The translations under genes and the position numbers were made by a program. DNA of 64,000 bases. Origin: Azospirillum picis. Its GTDB lineage: Bacteria; Pseudomonadota; Alphaproteobacteria; Azospirillales; Azospirillaceae. The stretch spans positions 62,001 to 126,000 of the forward strand of contig NZ_JAGINO010000019.1 in NCBI RefSeq assembly GCF_017876115.1, in the 5' to 3' direction. Positions 48,931-58,020 of this stretch are shown here, piece by piece; within the stretch, counting starts at the first letter, position 1; every line of letters starts with the position of its first letter. The notes under the pieces are model-generated. The model saw only the letters and a list, made by a program, of their open reading frames with translations, did no database searches and was not told the DNA's origin.

Positions 48931-50190
48931 TCAGGCGGCGGCGCGGGCGAGCGCCCGCCGGTGCCGCGCGTTGGCGAGGATGTCGACGCCGAGCGCCACC
49001 GCCAGCGAGCCCGCACCGCAGACGAACACCAGGGCATAGCTCTCGCCGCTGTGGGCGAAGAGATAGGAATAGCCGTAGCCGGCCAGCGCCTGGAACAGCG
49101 CGAAGGCCGTGGTCGCCCGGCTCCAGGCCGCCCGCTGCTCGGCATGGCTGTGCGGCAGCAGTTCGTGGATGCGGCCGAGCACCAGCGGCACCACGCCCGG
49201 CGTCAGGGCGCCGACCACCACCGTCGCGGCGGCGACCGCCAGCGGGTGGCCGCTGGCTGCCAGGGTCGCCACGGCTGCCGCCTGCAGCAGCAGGCCGATG
49301 CGGTAGGTGGCGGCATAGCCGATGCGGTCGGCGACGGTTCCGGCCACCACCGGCCCGGCCACCGAGGCCACGCCATACAACACCCAGTAGAGCGCGCCGA
49401 TGTCGGCGCCGTGATGCAGGCCGCGGGCGACGTAGTCGACCAGCAGCAGCATCACCGGCACCAGCCCCAGCGCGTTCAGCGCATATTCGGCATAGAGCGA
49501 CCGCAGCACCCGTCCCTCATGGCGCGGGGCGTGCCCGACCGGGGCCGCCGGGGTGGCAGGCGGCGACGCGGCAGGCCAGCCGAACCAGGACAGCGCGGTC
49601 ATCAGCAGCGACAGGGCGCCCAGCCCGAGCCATGTTTCCGGCAGCCCCAGCCGCATCAGCGCCGGCACCGCCGTGCCGGAGGCGGCGATGCCAAGCCCGA
49701 TGCCGACGAAGATCATGCCGCTGGCGAAGCCGCGCCGGGCGGCCGGGATGTGCGGCAGGATGGTCGTCGCCACCAGCACCATGATGGCGCCGCCGCCGAG
49801 GCCGGAGAGGAAGCGCCAGGCGAAGAACCAGGGCAGCGACAGCGGCCAGGCACAGGCGATGAAGGCAAGCGAGGTCGCCAGCATCAGCAGGCGCAGCAGG
49901 GCGCGCGGCGGCACCAGCGCCGCCATCGGCCTGCCGAGCAGGGCGCCGGCGAGGTAGCCGGCGAAGTTCGCCGCCCCCAGCGTGACGGCATCGCCGGCGG
50001 AGAACCAGTGCGCCTGGATCAGCGATGGCACCAGGGGAGTGTAGGCGAAGCGCGCCAGCCCGATGGCGACCAGGCTGCCGGCCATCCCGGAGACGATCGC
50101 CGCCCAGGCGGCGCCATCGAGCTTGGCACCAACTGGCTTGGCACCAACTGGCGTGGCGCCCTCGGCGCCGCCCGCGGTCTTTCTGGTCAT
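48931..50190 (-). CDS. MFS transporter (YbfB/YjiJ-like)
   Basis: A 419-aa transporter with 12 membrane segments. GLARFAYTPLVPSLIQAHWF and ANFAGYLAGALLGRPMAALV are characteristic of the YbfB/YjiJ group. It follows a TetR gene with an ATGA overlap, so both are made from one message controlled by that TetR. The N-terminal leader contains a 15-bp tandem repeat encoding VGAKP. Confidence 0.9.
   Translation of the reverse strand: MTRKTAGGAEGATPVGAKPVGAKLDGAAWAAIVSGMAGSLVAIGLARFAYTPLVPSLIQAHWFSAGDAVTLGAANFAGYLAGALLGRPMAALVPPRALLRLLMLATSLAFIACAWPLSLPWFFAWRFLSGLGGGAIMVLVATTILPHIPAARRGFASGMIFVGIGLGIAASGTAVPALMRLGLPETWLGLGALSLLMTALSWFGWPAASPPATPAAPVGHAPRHEGRVLRSLYAEYALNALGLVPVMLLLVDYVARGLHHGADIGALYWVLYGVASVAGPVVAGTVADRIGYAATYRIGLLLQAAAVATLAASGHPLAVAAATVVVGALTPGVVPLVLGRIHELLPHSHAEQRAAWSRATTAFALFQALAGYGYSYLFAHSGESYALVFVCGAGSLAVALGVDILANARHRRALARAAA
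50123..50152 (-). repeat. 15-bp tandem repeat in MFS leader
   Basis: TTGGCACCAACTGGC is repeated exactly at 50123-50137 and 50138-50152, with a third partial copy. In frame in the MFS gene. Confidence 0.85.
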
Positions 50191-50846
50191 GATGCTGTGT
50201 TCCCGTTGGCGGCGCTGCCGGTCGAAGCGGCGGCGTCCGGTGAGTGCGGTGCCGGCAGCGCCGGCAGGCCGAGGCATGCCAGGGCGGCGCGCGCCGCCCC
50301 TTCCAGCAGGTCGCGGTCCGGGCGGACGCGCGCCAGCACGCGGATGCCGAGCAGGCTCGCGAAGAGCAGGCGCGCGGCGTCCTCGGGGGCGGGGCCGTCG
50401 GGGATCTCGCCGCTCTGCCGTCCCCGGGCGATGCAGCGCCGGAAGAAGGATTCGATCGTCATCAGCTCGGCATCCAGGAACGCCTGCATGTCCGGGTCGG
50501 CCGGCGTGACCTCCAGCGCCGAATTGACCAGCAGGCAGCCGCGCTGCCGCCCGTCGCCCAGCGACCGCTCGACGCTTTCGCGCAGGAAGCCGGCGATGGC
50601 GACGCCGGCGGAGGGGGCCGCCTCGTGCCTGGCGATGCGCCGGCGCAGGGAGCCGTCCAGGTAATGGTCGAGCGCCCGGCGGAACAGCGTCCGCTTGTCG
50701 CCGAAGGCGTTGTGCATGCTGGCGAGCGTCATGTGCATGCTCTGCGCCAGCTCCCGCGTCGAGGTCGCCTCGTAGCCTTGCGTCCAGAAGCGGTCGACCG
50801 CCGCGTCCAGCACCGCCTTCTCGTCGAATGTCCGCGGTCGCGCCAT
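50187..50846 (-). CDS. TetR-family transcriptional regulator
   Basis: A 219-aa TetR regulator. The HTH is ARPRTFDEKAVLDAAVDRFW, then YEATSTRELAQSMHMTLASM. The C-terminal ligand domain includes RGCLLVNSALEV, a mark of the AcrR-like subgroup. The stop overlaps the MFS start (ATGA). A 22-bp palindrome 36 bases upstream of its ATG is the probable operator, so it likely represses the whole two-gene operon until a ligand for the pump is present. Confidence 0.92.
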   Translation of the reverse strand: MARPRTFDEKAVLDAAVDRFWTQGYEATSTRELAQSMHMTLASMHNAFGDKRTLFRRALDHYLDGSLRRRIARHEAAPSAGVAIAGFLRESVERSLGDGRQRGCLLVNSALEVTPADPDMQAFLDAELMTIESFFRRCIARGRQSGEIPDGPAPEDAARLLFASLLGIRVLARVRPDRDLLEGAARAALACLGLPALPAPHSPDAAASTGSAANGNTAS

Positions 50847-50881
50847 CCGTGCCCTCCTGCCCGCCCACCGCGGGCCCGGTG

Positions 50882-50903
50882 TTTTAGATCAGATGATCAA
50901 AAA
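50882..50903. promoter_or_regulatory. Probable TetR operator (palindrome)
   Basis: TTTTaGATCAgaTGATCaAAAA is a 22-bp palindrome with one symmetric mismatch pair, in an AT-rich island 36 bases upstream of the TetR start. Position and symmetry are typical of TetR autoregulation. Confidence 0.65.
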
Positions 50904-51192
50904 CTGAGACCGATGGACGCGATGGTCAAGGTGCTTGCAATGCAAGGCGACGCAGACCAGCCCCGCGCCGGAGTGGGCACAACCGGTCGGCCACTGCCGG
51001 GATGCGGTGGTGGGCGGCCCGCCGACCGGACTGTTGACAAGCCGCCTCGCCATGTCCTACCCAGGATTCCGGGTCTGGTTGAACCCTCCACGTCCGCGGA
51101 AAGGGCTGCGCCCGCGACCACAGCATCGGGATGCCTGACTTCTCCCTTTTCTGTCTGTCGGCGGACACGGACGTGGATGAAAAGGGATTGTC
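50904..51192. other. Spacer between TetR/MFS operon and DUF1835 gene
   Basis: Together with the TetR operator, this makes a 346-bp gap between divergent genes. I see no ORF with family similarity and no hairpin; the DUF1835 promoter should be here but no clear boxes stand out. Confidence 0.4.
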
Positions 51193-52575
51193 ATGACCGA
51201 CCTGTCCGGCCGGCCCGAGGCGCCGTTCCGCCTCAACCTCGAACAGCAGAAGAAGCGTGCGAAGGAGCTGCTTCGCGATGTCCGCGCCGGCGATCCGGCG
51301 GCGCTTGCGCGCTGGCATGCCCATCTTTCTGGAGAGCCGGCCAGTGAGCCCACTAGGGCACCGGCCAGGGCGCCGGCCAGGGCGCCGGCGGAGGCCCGCC
51401 TCGCCGATGCGCAGTTCGTCATCGCCCGGGAGGTCGGCAGCCGGAGCTGGCAGCGGCTGCGGGCGCATGTCGCCGCGATGGAGCGGGAGCGCGCGGCGAT
51501 CGACCAATCCAGCCCGGCACCGGACGGGACGATGCGGACGCTGCATGTCCGCTGCGGCTCCGACATCCGCCCGACCCTGGCCGCCGCCGGCTTCATCGGC
51601 GATTTCCTGGAATATTCCGATCCCTACTGCCAGGGGCCGGTGCCGGACGTCCCGGATCTGGTGCCGGTGCGGGCCCGCTTCATCGCCGACTCCTACGGCG
51701 GAGTCATGGGGTTGGCGGAGCCGGCGGTCGTCGGGAAGCTGCGGCGGGAGGAGGAGGCGCTGTCCCGTGCCGCCGCGGACTACGAGCGGGTCGTCCTCTG
51801 GTGCGAGCATGACAGCTACGACCAGCTCACGCTGGTGCGCTGCCTGGCGTGGTTCGGCGACACCGGCGCGCCGCCGGTGCTGGAGCTGATCTCCATCAAC
51901 CAGTTCCCGGGCTCCCGCCGCTTCATCGGGCTGGGCCAGCTCCCGCCCGAGGCGATCCGCCTGCTGTGGCGGACGCGGCGCGCCCTCACCGGTGCCGAGC
52001 TGGCGACCGGGCGGCGCGCCTGGGACGCGCTGCGCAGCGACGACCCCGGCGCCCTCGCGACTCTCGCCGGGTGCCAATTTGACGGTCTGCCGGACCTGCC
52101 GCGGGCCTTGCGGCGGCACCTGCGGGAGCTGCCCTGGACCGGCGACGGGCTCTCGCTGACCGAACGCCTGATCCTCCACCGGATCGACGGCGAGGTTAGG
52201 ACGGTCGGGCAGGTGTTCGCCCGTCTGATGTCCGAAGACGAGCCGCTGCCCTGGCTGGGCGACGTCATGTTCCTGGCGCTGCTGCGGGCCATGGCCAGCG
52301 CCCGCGTGCCGGCCTTCAGGATTCTGGACCGGGCGCCGGAGGTGCCGTGGCCGCAGTGGCGGCTGCAGATCACGGCGGAAGGACGGGCGGTCCTTCGGGG
52401 CGAGATCGACTGGCTGTCGCTCGATCCGCCGGACCGCTGGGTTGGCGGCGTTCCCATCCGCTCCGCCGCGCCGGCCTGGCGCTGGAACGAGACGCTGCGC
52501 CGCCCGGAGGGGCCGGTGCCCCCGGCACCGGCCGCCGCCCCTCATCCCAGCGTGGCGCCCAGCCGGCGGCCGTAG
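51193..52575 (+). CDS. DUF1835 domain-containing protein
   Basis: A 460-aa protein. An N-terminal helical region carries a RAPA-type repeat (12-bp units at 51355-51390). The DUF1835 domain starts near residue 115 (TLHVRCGSDIRPTLAAAGFI) with YCQGPVPDVPD, VLWCEHDSYDQLTLVRCLAW and ISINQFPG. The C-terminal region (from about 310) resembles the DUF3658 partner domain. Biochemical function is unknown. The last 34 bases overlap the convergent FAD-monooxygenase gene. Confidence 0.88.
   Translation: MTDLSGRPEAPFRLNLEQQKKRAKELLRDVRAGDPAALARWHAHLSGEPASEPTRAPARAPARAPAEARLADAQFVIAREVGSRSWQRLRAHVAAMERERAAIDQSSPAPDGTMRTLHVRCGSDIRPTLAAAGFIGDFLEYSDPYCQGPVPDVPDLVPVRARFIADSYGGVMGLAEPAVVGKLRREEEALSRAAADYERVVLWCEHDSYDQLTLVRCLAWFGDTGAPPVLELISINQFPGSRRFIGLGQLPPEAIRLLWRTRRALTGAELATGRRAWDALRSDDPGALATLAGCQFDGLPDLPRALRRHLRELPWTGDGLSLTERLILHRIDGEVRTVGQVFARLMSEDEPLPWLGDVMFLALLRAMASARVPAFRILDRAPEVPWPQWRLQITAEGRAVLRGEIDWLSLDPPDRWVGGVPIRSAAPAWRWNETLRRPEGPVPPAPAAAPHPSVAPSRRP
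51355..51390 (+). repeat. 12-bp tandem repeat, three units
   Basis: AGGGCACCGGCC, AGGGCGCCGGCC and AGGGCGCCGGCG encode RAPARAPARAPA inside the DUF1835 gene, between the N-terminal helix and the main domain. Confidence 0.85.
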
Positions 52576-53657
52576 GCGGCGATGGCGGCGTTGGCGGGAT
52601 GGCGCTCCTCGTCGTAGGCGCGCAGCGCCTCGGCGACGCCGCCGTGCCGCGCCAGCGCCCGGCGCAGCGCCAGGGCGTCGCCGGCGGCCTTGGCGACGCC
52701 CATGGCGGTGTGCGGCCTGACCACGAAGGCGGCATCGCCGAGCAGGGCCACCCGGCCCGACGCCATCACCGGCGGCTCATAGTCGAAGATCGCCTGGACG
52801 AAGGGCCGCGGCTCCGCCGCCACGACGGCGGCGAAGGGGGTGGGCAGCAGCGCCGCCGCGTCCGCCCGCAACAGCGCCGCCGCCTCCGGCGGGACCTGCC
52901 CTGGGGCCAGCGAGAAGGGATGGCGGCGTCCGTCGGCCGCCGTCAGCGTCGCCGGCAGGTCGGCTTCGCCGACCGGGCGGTACCAGACCCAATTGTAGCG
53001 GCGCGACCCGGCCTCCGTCTCGCCGCCGGGACCGGCGACCAGGTAGCCCAGGGCATGCGACCGCGGCATCTCGTAGAAGGCGAAGCGGTTCATCAGCACG
53101 GCGGCTTCCGGCGGCACCTCCCGCTCCGGGATCAGGCCGCGCCAGGCGACATAGCCGGCATAGACGTTCCTGCTGCCGTCGCCCGCCACCGCACCGCGCA
53201 CCACCGACCCCAGCCCGTCGGCGCCGATGACGAGGTCGGCCTCCTCGCTGCCGCCATCCTCGAACAGCAGGCGGGCGCCGTCGGCGTCCTGTTCCACCGC
53301 CCGCACCGCGCGGCCCGGCACATAGTCCCCGTCCTCCACCTTGCTCCGCATCGTCCGGAACAGGTGGTCCCAGGAGATCTGGGTCTGGGGGGTCCGCTGC
53401 AGGTGCCCGATCGTGCCGGCGCGGTCGAGGAAGATGCGCTCCCAGGCGACGACGCCGACGTCGGCGACATGCTCGCACCCGACCTCGCGCAGCAATGCGA
53501 AGAGATCGCGCTGCCCGACCAGCCCGGCGCCGCGCCCGGCCAGCCCGCCGGACGAGCGTTCATAGAGACGGACGTCATGCCCGTCCCGCCGCAGCAGCGC
53601 CGCGGCGAACAGGCCGCCGACCGAGCCGCCGGCGATCCTCACCCGCAAGGATGTCAT
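52542..53657 (-). CDS. FAD-dependent aromatic monooxygenase (DHPH/NicC-like)
   Basis: A 371-aa single-component flavin hydroxylase. The FAD motif is IAGGSVGGLFAAALLRRDGH, the DG motif LVIGADGLGSVVR, and the second FAD motif LLGDAAFVVRPHTAMGVAKA. YAGYVAWRGLIPE and the ending ANAAIAAYGRRLG resemble 2,6-dihydroxypyridine 3-hydroxylase and 6-hydroxynicotinate 3-monooxygenase. The neighbouring Mo-hydroxylase genes lie 55 bp upstream in the same direction, so the two could act in sequence on an N-heteroaromatic. Substrate inferred, family strong. Confidence 0.87.
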   Translation of the reverse strand: MTSLRVRIAGGSVGGLFAAALLRRDGHDVRLYERSSGGLAGRGAGLVGQRDLFALLREVGCEHVADVGVVAWERIFLDRAGTIGHLQRTPQTQISWDHLFRTMRSKVEDGDYVPGRAVRAVEQDADGARLLFEDGGSEEADLVIGADGLGSVVRGAVAGDGSRNVYAGYVAWRGLIPEREVPPEAAVLMNRFAFYEMPRSHALGYLVAGPGGETEAGSRRYNWVWYRPVGEADLPATLTAADGRRHPFSLAPGQVPPEAAALLRADAAALLPTPFAAVVAAEPRPFVQAIFDYEPPVMASGRVALLGDAAFVVRPHTAMGVAKAAGDALALRRALARHGGVAEALRAYDEERHPANAAIAAYGRRLGATLG

Positions 53658-53712
53658 GGCCGCATGTCCTCCTCTTCCCCAATCCCGGCTTCCCTCGCCC
53701 TGGCGCGCCCGG

Positions 53713-56079
53713 TCACACCGGACCCAGCGCCGCCTTGAGGCGGTCGGCGCTGAGCGGCATGTCGCGCAGGCGGATGCCGGTGGCGTCGGCGATGGCGTTG
53801 GCGAGCGCCGCTGCCGTCGGCCCCTGCGCCGCCTCGGCCGTGCCGAGGAAGGGGGCGCCCGGACGGTCCATCACCAGCACCTCGACGGCGTCCGGCACAT
53901 CCCCGAAGCGCAGGATGGGATAGCTGCTCCAGTCGAACCCGGCGCGCCGGTCGCCGGCGAAGCGCATGCCCTCGCGGCTGGTCCAGCTGAAGGACTGCAC
54001 CAGCGCGCCCTCGATCTGGTTGCGCACGCCGTCCGGGCTGGCCGGCTGGCCGCAATCCACCGCGGCGACGGCACGGCGGATCGCCACCCGGCCGGTCTCG
54101 CGGTCGACCTCCACCTCCAGTGCCACCGCGCAGTAGGCGCCGAGATTCTTGTAGCGGGCGAAGGCCATGCCGCAGCCGCGCCGCCCGTCGCCCTTCGGCC
54201 GGCTGCCCCAGCCGAAACCGTCGGCCGCCCGCTGCATCACCTCGCGGGCGCGCTGGTCCTCCATATGGGCGAGCCGCAGCGCCAGCGGGTCGATGTTCGC
54301 CGCCGCCGCCAGCTCGTCGAGCATGCTCTCGATCGAGAAGACGTTCAGGTGGGCGCCCAGCGAGCGCAGGGCCGACACCCGCACCGGCATGTCCTTGATG
54401 AAGTGATAGACGACATGGGTGTTGGCGAAGCTGTACAGCGGGTTGGAGTTGCGGCTGCCGTCGCCCTCCGGCATCGGGATCGGCTTGCCCTCCGGCACCG
54501 GGAAGGGCGGATCGGCCTCGTTGCCCGCCAGAACGCCGCCGGCGCCGACCGGGCGGTTGTTGTGGGGGTTGCTCCACACCTCGTGCCGCCAGGATACGAT
54601 GCGGCCGTCGGCGCCGAGCGCCGCCTCAAGCTGCGTCATCATGCCGGGGCCGAGCGGCTCCCAGCCGAACTCCTGCTCGCGCATCCACTGCAGGCGGATC
54701 GGCCGGCCGGGCGTCGCCATGGCGATCACCGCGGCGTCGGCGGCGACGTCGTCGGCCCCGTTCTGGCCGTAGCAGCCGGCGCCCTCCGCGTGGATGGCCC
54801 GCACCTTGTCCGGCGGCAGGCCGACCAGCTCGGCGACGACGCGGTGGACGTCGAAGGGGCCCTGGCTGTGGGTCCACACCGTCATGGCGCCGCCCTCGAA
54901 CAGGGCGACGGCGCAGGAGGGGCCGATCGAGCCATGGCTGATCCAGGGCCGGACATAGCGCGCCCGTACGCTATGGGCCGCCGGCCCGGTGGGGCCGCGG
55001 GTGTCCATGATCGGGATGTCGCGCGCCGGCAGCGCGGTCAGCGCCGCGGCGATGGCGTCGGCGGACATCGGGCCGCCGCCCTCTGCGCCGCCCTCTGCGC
55101 CACCCCCGGCGCCACCTCCCTCGCCGCCGGCGGGAAGCGGCTCCTGTGGCTGGGTGCCGGCATCCCGGCCGTAGGCGGCGCGCTGGAGGTGGCGCAGCGC
55201 CTGGACCGCCGTCCATTCCCGCTCGGCCACCACCGCCAGGAAGGCGCCGCGCCGGACGATCCCGACCACCCCCGGCATGCGGCTGACGGCCGCGACGTCC
55301 GGCTCGCGCAGCCGGGTGCCGACGCTGGGGCCGCGGACGACGCGGGCGTGCAGCATGCCCGGCAGCCGGAGGTCGTGCAGGTAGGCGGCGCCGCCGGTCA
55401 GCTTGGCCGGGATGTCGATCCGCGGCAGGTCGCGTCCCATCGTGCGGTAGCCGGCGGGATCGCGCAGCGGCGCGTCCGGCACCGCCTTGACATGCAGCGA
55501 CAGCCGGGCGGCGGCGTCGCCGTAGCCCAGGCTGCGCCCGTCGGCTGCGCGCAGCATCCCGTCGCCGCCGGTGGCGACCGTGTCGGCCGCGACACCCCAG
55601 CCACGCGCCGCTTCCTGCGCCAGCAGCATGCGGACGTTGGCGGCGGCGTTGCGGATCGCCGTGCCGCTGTCCTGCATGGAATGGCTGCCGGCGGTCAGCC
55701 CCTCGTCGGGGGTGCGGTCGGTGTCGGCGGTGACCAGGGTGATGCGGGCGGGCGGCATGTCCAGCTCCTCCGCCGCCACCTGGAGCAGTGCGGTGCGGAT
55801 GCCCTGGCCGAGCTCGACCTTGCCGGTGAAGACGGTGGCCCGGCCGTCGGCGCCGATGCGGATCCAGGCATCGAGCCACGGGGTGGTGCGCAGGCTGCCC
55901 GCCAGCTCGGGCGCCACCACCGCCGGCCCGGCGCCGCCCTCGCCGCCGCCGGCGAGCTGCGCGAAGGCCCTGGGCGCCAGGGCGAAGCTCACCACCAGGG
56001 CGCCGCCCGCCAGGAAGCCGCGGCGGGAGAGGCGGGTGGCGTCCTTTGCCGCCGCGCCGCGGGTCGGGAGGCCGGTCAT
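53713..56079 (-). CDS. Molybdopterin-binding subunit of Mo-hydroxylase (IorB/NicB-like)
   Basis: A 788-aa large subunit of the xanthine dehydrogenase family, of the isoquinoline 1-oxidoreductase/nicotinate dehydrogenase branch. It begins with a Tat leader (RRGFLAGGALVVSFALAP). GKVELGQGIRTALLQVAAEE and EGAGCYGQNGADDVAADAAV are Mo-cofactor binding segments, and GTAEAAQGPTAAALANAIAD is close to the C-terminal active-site Glu motif. It hydroxylates a heteroaromatic ring or oxidises an aldehyde, in the periplasm if Tat-exported. A Gly-rich insert (about residues 316-338) is unusual. ATGA overlap with the [2Fe-2S] gene. Confidence 0.92.
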   Translation of the reverse strand: MTGLPTRGAAAKDATRLSRRGFLAGGALVVSFALAPRAFAQLAGGGEGGAGPAVVAPELAGSLRTTPWLDAWIRIGADGRATVFTGKVELGQGIRTALLQVAAEELDMPPARITLVTADTDRTPDEGLTAGSHSMQDSGTAIRNAAANVRMLLAQEAARGWGVAADTVATGGDGMLRAADGRSLGYGDAAARLSLHVKAVPDAPLRDPAGYRTMGRDLPRIDIPAKLTGGAAYLHDLRLPGMLHARVVRGPSVGTRLREPDVAAVSRMPGVVGIVRRGAFLAVVAEREWTAVQALRHLQRAAYGRDAGTQPQEPLPAGGEGGGAGGGAEGGAEGGGPMSADAIAAALTALPARDIPIMDTRGPTGPAAHSVRARYVRPWISHGSIGPSCAVALFEGGAMTVWTHSQGPFDVHRVVAELVGLPPDKVRAIHAEGAGCYGQNGADDVAADAAVIAMATPGRPIRLQWMREQEFGWEPLGPGMMTQLEAALGADGRIVSWRHEVWSNPHNNRPVGAGGVLAGNEADPPFPVPEGKPIPMPEGDGSRNSNPLYSFANTHVVYHFIKDMPVRVSALRSLGAHLNVFSIESMLDELAAAANIDPLALRLAHMEDQRAREVMQRAADGFGWGSRPKGDGRRGCGMAFARYKNLGAYCAVALEVEVDRETGRVAIRRAVAAVDCGQPASPDGVRNQIEGALVQSFSWTSREGMRFAGDRRAGFDWSSYPILRFGDVPDAVEVLVMDRPGAPFLGTAEAAQGPTAAALANAIADATGIRLRDMPLSADRLKAALGPV

Positions 56080-56627
56080 GGACGCGCCTCCCGCACCGGC
56101 TCGGCCGCCGCCTGCCGCGTGCCTGCAGGCGCATCCCGCGTCCCCTTTTGCGCCTCCTTCCGGCCCTCCTTCCTCATGGCCACCGCCCGGCGGATGGCGC
56201 GCAGGATGCGCATGTGGGTTCCGCAGCGGCAGAGGTTGGTCTGCATGTGGGCGCGGATCTGCGCCTCGTCCGGCTCGGCGACGCGGTCGAGCAGCGCCTG
56301 CGCCCGCATGATCATGCCGGCGATGCAATAGCCGCACTGGGCGGCCTGCTCGGCCTCGAAGGCCGCCTGCAGCAGGCCGGGGGCCTCGGCGGTCCCCAGC
56401 CCCTCGACGGTGCGGATCTGTCGTCCCTCCAGCGCCGACACCGGGGTCAGGCAGGAGAAGGCGGCCTTGCCGTCGATCTGCACGGTGCAGGCGCCGCATT
56501 GGCCGAGGCCGCAGCCGTATTTGGCGCCGTTCAGCGCCAGCTCGCCGCGCAGGACATAGAGCAGGGGGGTGGAGGGATCCACCTCCAGCCGGTGCGCCGC
56601 ACCGTTGATGGTCAGGGTGACGGTCAT
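56076..56627 (-). CDS. [2Fe-2S] subunit of Mo-hydroxylase (IorA/NicA-like)
   Basis: A 183-aa electron-transfer subunit with two cluster domains: plant-type ligands C39, C44, C47 and C59 (GCGLGQCGACTV), then C98, C101, C133 and C135 (QCGYCIAGM and LCRCGTHMRI). The last 40 residues, a Lys/Arg/Ala-rich tail, go beyond the usual 150-aa length. ATGA overlaps at both ends tie it to the cytochrome c and molybdopterin genes. Confidence 0.94.
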   Translation of the reverse strand: MTVTLTINGAAHRLEVDPSTPLLYVLRGELALNGAKYGCGLGQCGACTVQIDGKAAFSCLTPVSALEGRQIRTVEGLGTAEAPGLLQAAFEAEQAAQCGYCIAGMIMRAQALLDRVAEPDEAQIRAHMQTNLCRCGTHMRILRAIRRAVAMRKEGRKEAQKGTRDAPAGTRQAAAEPVREARP

Positions 56628-57919
56628 TGCCGGGTGTCCTCCTCACGGATCTCTGCGGCCGCCTGTTCCAGGTCGGTCCAGGCGGGGCGGTCGCTGAAGC
56701 GGGTGCGCAGGTAGGCGGCGATACGGGCGGCCTGCGCGTCGGTCAGGCTGGCCGTGAAGGGCGGCATCGCCGGGCCGGCGGCCCCCGCCGGCGGATGGAT
56801 GCCGTTCAGGATGGCGCGCAGCGCGTTGGCGGGCTCGTCGAGCTGCAGGGCGGTCGCGGTCGCCAACGGCGGACGGCCCTGGGTCAGCATCGGCGCGCCG
56901 GCCTCATGGCAGCCGGCGCAGGCGCCGGCGAACAGGGCGGCACCCGCCGGATCGGCCTGGGCGGCGCGGTCGGCGCGGTCGATGGCCGGTGGCCGATCGG
57001 CGGGCTGCCCCGCCCCGCCCGGCGGGGCGGACAGCGAGGCGATATAGACGGCGATCGCCCGCACGTCGGCCTCGGGGGCGCGCGACAGGCCATGGACCAC
57101 CGGCCCCATCGGTCCGGCCGCCACGCCGTGCCGGCCGTCGAGCCCGGCCCGCAGGTAGGCGTAGAGGCTGTCCGCCGTCCAGGGCACCGGCGCCCGGCTG
57201 GCGGCGGTCAGCGCCGGCGCGGTCCAGCCCTCGGCCACCCCGCCGGAATAGGCGCTGCTCCCGTCCTCCTCGGCGCCGGCGAGGTTGCGCGGGCTGTGGC
57301 AGCCGCCGCAATGGCCGAGCCCTTCCACCAGGTAGGCGCCGCGGTTCCATTGCGCGTCGCGGCCGGGCACCGGCTGGAACTCCGGCTGGTGCAGGAACAT
57401 CAGCTTCCAGCCCGCCAGCAGCGGGCGGAAGCCGAGCGGGAAGATCATGTCGTTCGGCTTGGCCGGCGCCGACACCGGCTGGCGCGTCATCAGGAAGGCG
57501 TAGATCGCCTCCAGGTCGCCGTCATGCACCCGCCGGTAATGGTCGTAGGGCAGGGCGGGATAGAGATGGCTGCCGTCGCGTCCCACCCCGTCGCGCATCG
57601 CCCGCTTGAAGGCGTCCAGCGACCAGCTGCCGATCCCGGTCGCGGCGTCGGGTGTGATGTTGCTGGCGTAGAGCGTGCCGAACGGCGTCGGCAGCGCCCG
57701 GCCGCCGGCATAGGCCGCCCCCTGGTCGGCGGTGTGGCAGACCACGCAGTCGCCGATCGCCGCCAGGGTCGCCCCCTTTGCCACCAGCTCGGCCGGAAAG
57801 CCGTCGGCCGCCGGCGGGGGGATCGGGGGCAGGGCGCTCCGGTAACTGATGCCGGCGAACGCGCCCACCCCCAGCAGGCAGGCCAGCGCCCCCCCGAACG
57901 CCCACTTGATCGGCTTCAT
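56624..57919 (-). CDS. Triheme cytochrome c subunit of the Mo-hydroxylase
   Basis: A 431-aa cytochrome with an N-terminal membrane anchor or signal (WAFGGALACLLGVGAFAGIS) and three CxxCH haem sites: C58-V-V-C-H, C204-G-G-C-H and C334-A-G-C-H. The pattern matches the cytochrome subunit of alcohol/aldehyde dehydrogenases and the cytochrome that accompanies NicAB/IorAB. It carries electrons from the [2Fe-2S] subunit to the respiratory chain, so the substrate oxidation is coupled to respiration. First gene of the operon; ATGA overlap downstream. Confidence 0.93.
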   Translation of the reverse strand: MKPIKWAFGGALACLLGVGAFAGISYRSALPPIPPPAADGFPAELVAKGATLAAIGDCVVCHTADQGAAYAGGRALPTPFGTLYASNITPDAATGIGSWSLDAFKRAMRDGVGRDGSHLYPALPYDHYRRVHDGDLEAIYAFLMTRQPVSAPAKPNDMIFPLGFRPLLAGWKLMFLHQPEFQPVPGRDAQWNRGAYLVEGLGHCGGCHSPRNLAGAEEDGSSAYSGGVAEGWTAPALTAASRAPVPWTADSLYAYLRAGLDGRHGVAAGPMGPVVHGLSRAPEADVRAIAVYIASLSAPPGGAGQPADRPPAIDRADRAAQADPAGAALFAGACAGCHEAGAPMLTQGRPPLATATALQLDEPANALRAILNGIHPPAGAAGPAMPPFTASLTDAQAARIAAYLRTRFSDRPAWTDLEQAAAEIREEDTRQ

Positions 57920-58020
57920 CGCCGCACCTCCCGGTTTGCCGTGTACACCGGCAGGGTGCAGGAATGGCCGGGCCTTCTATTGAAGGAACTGCCGGGGAAT
58001 TTTTGAACGAAACGGACAAG

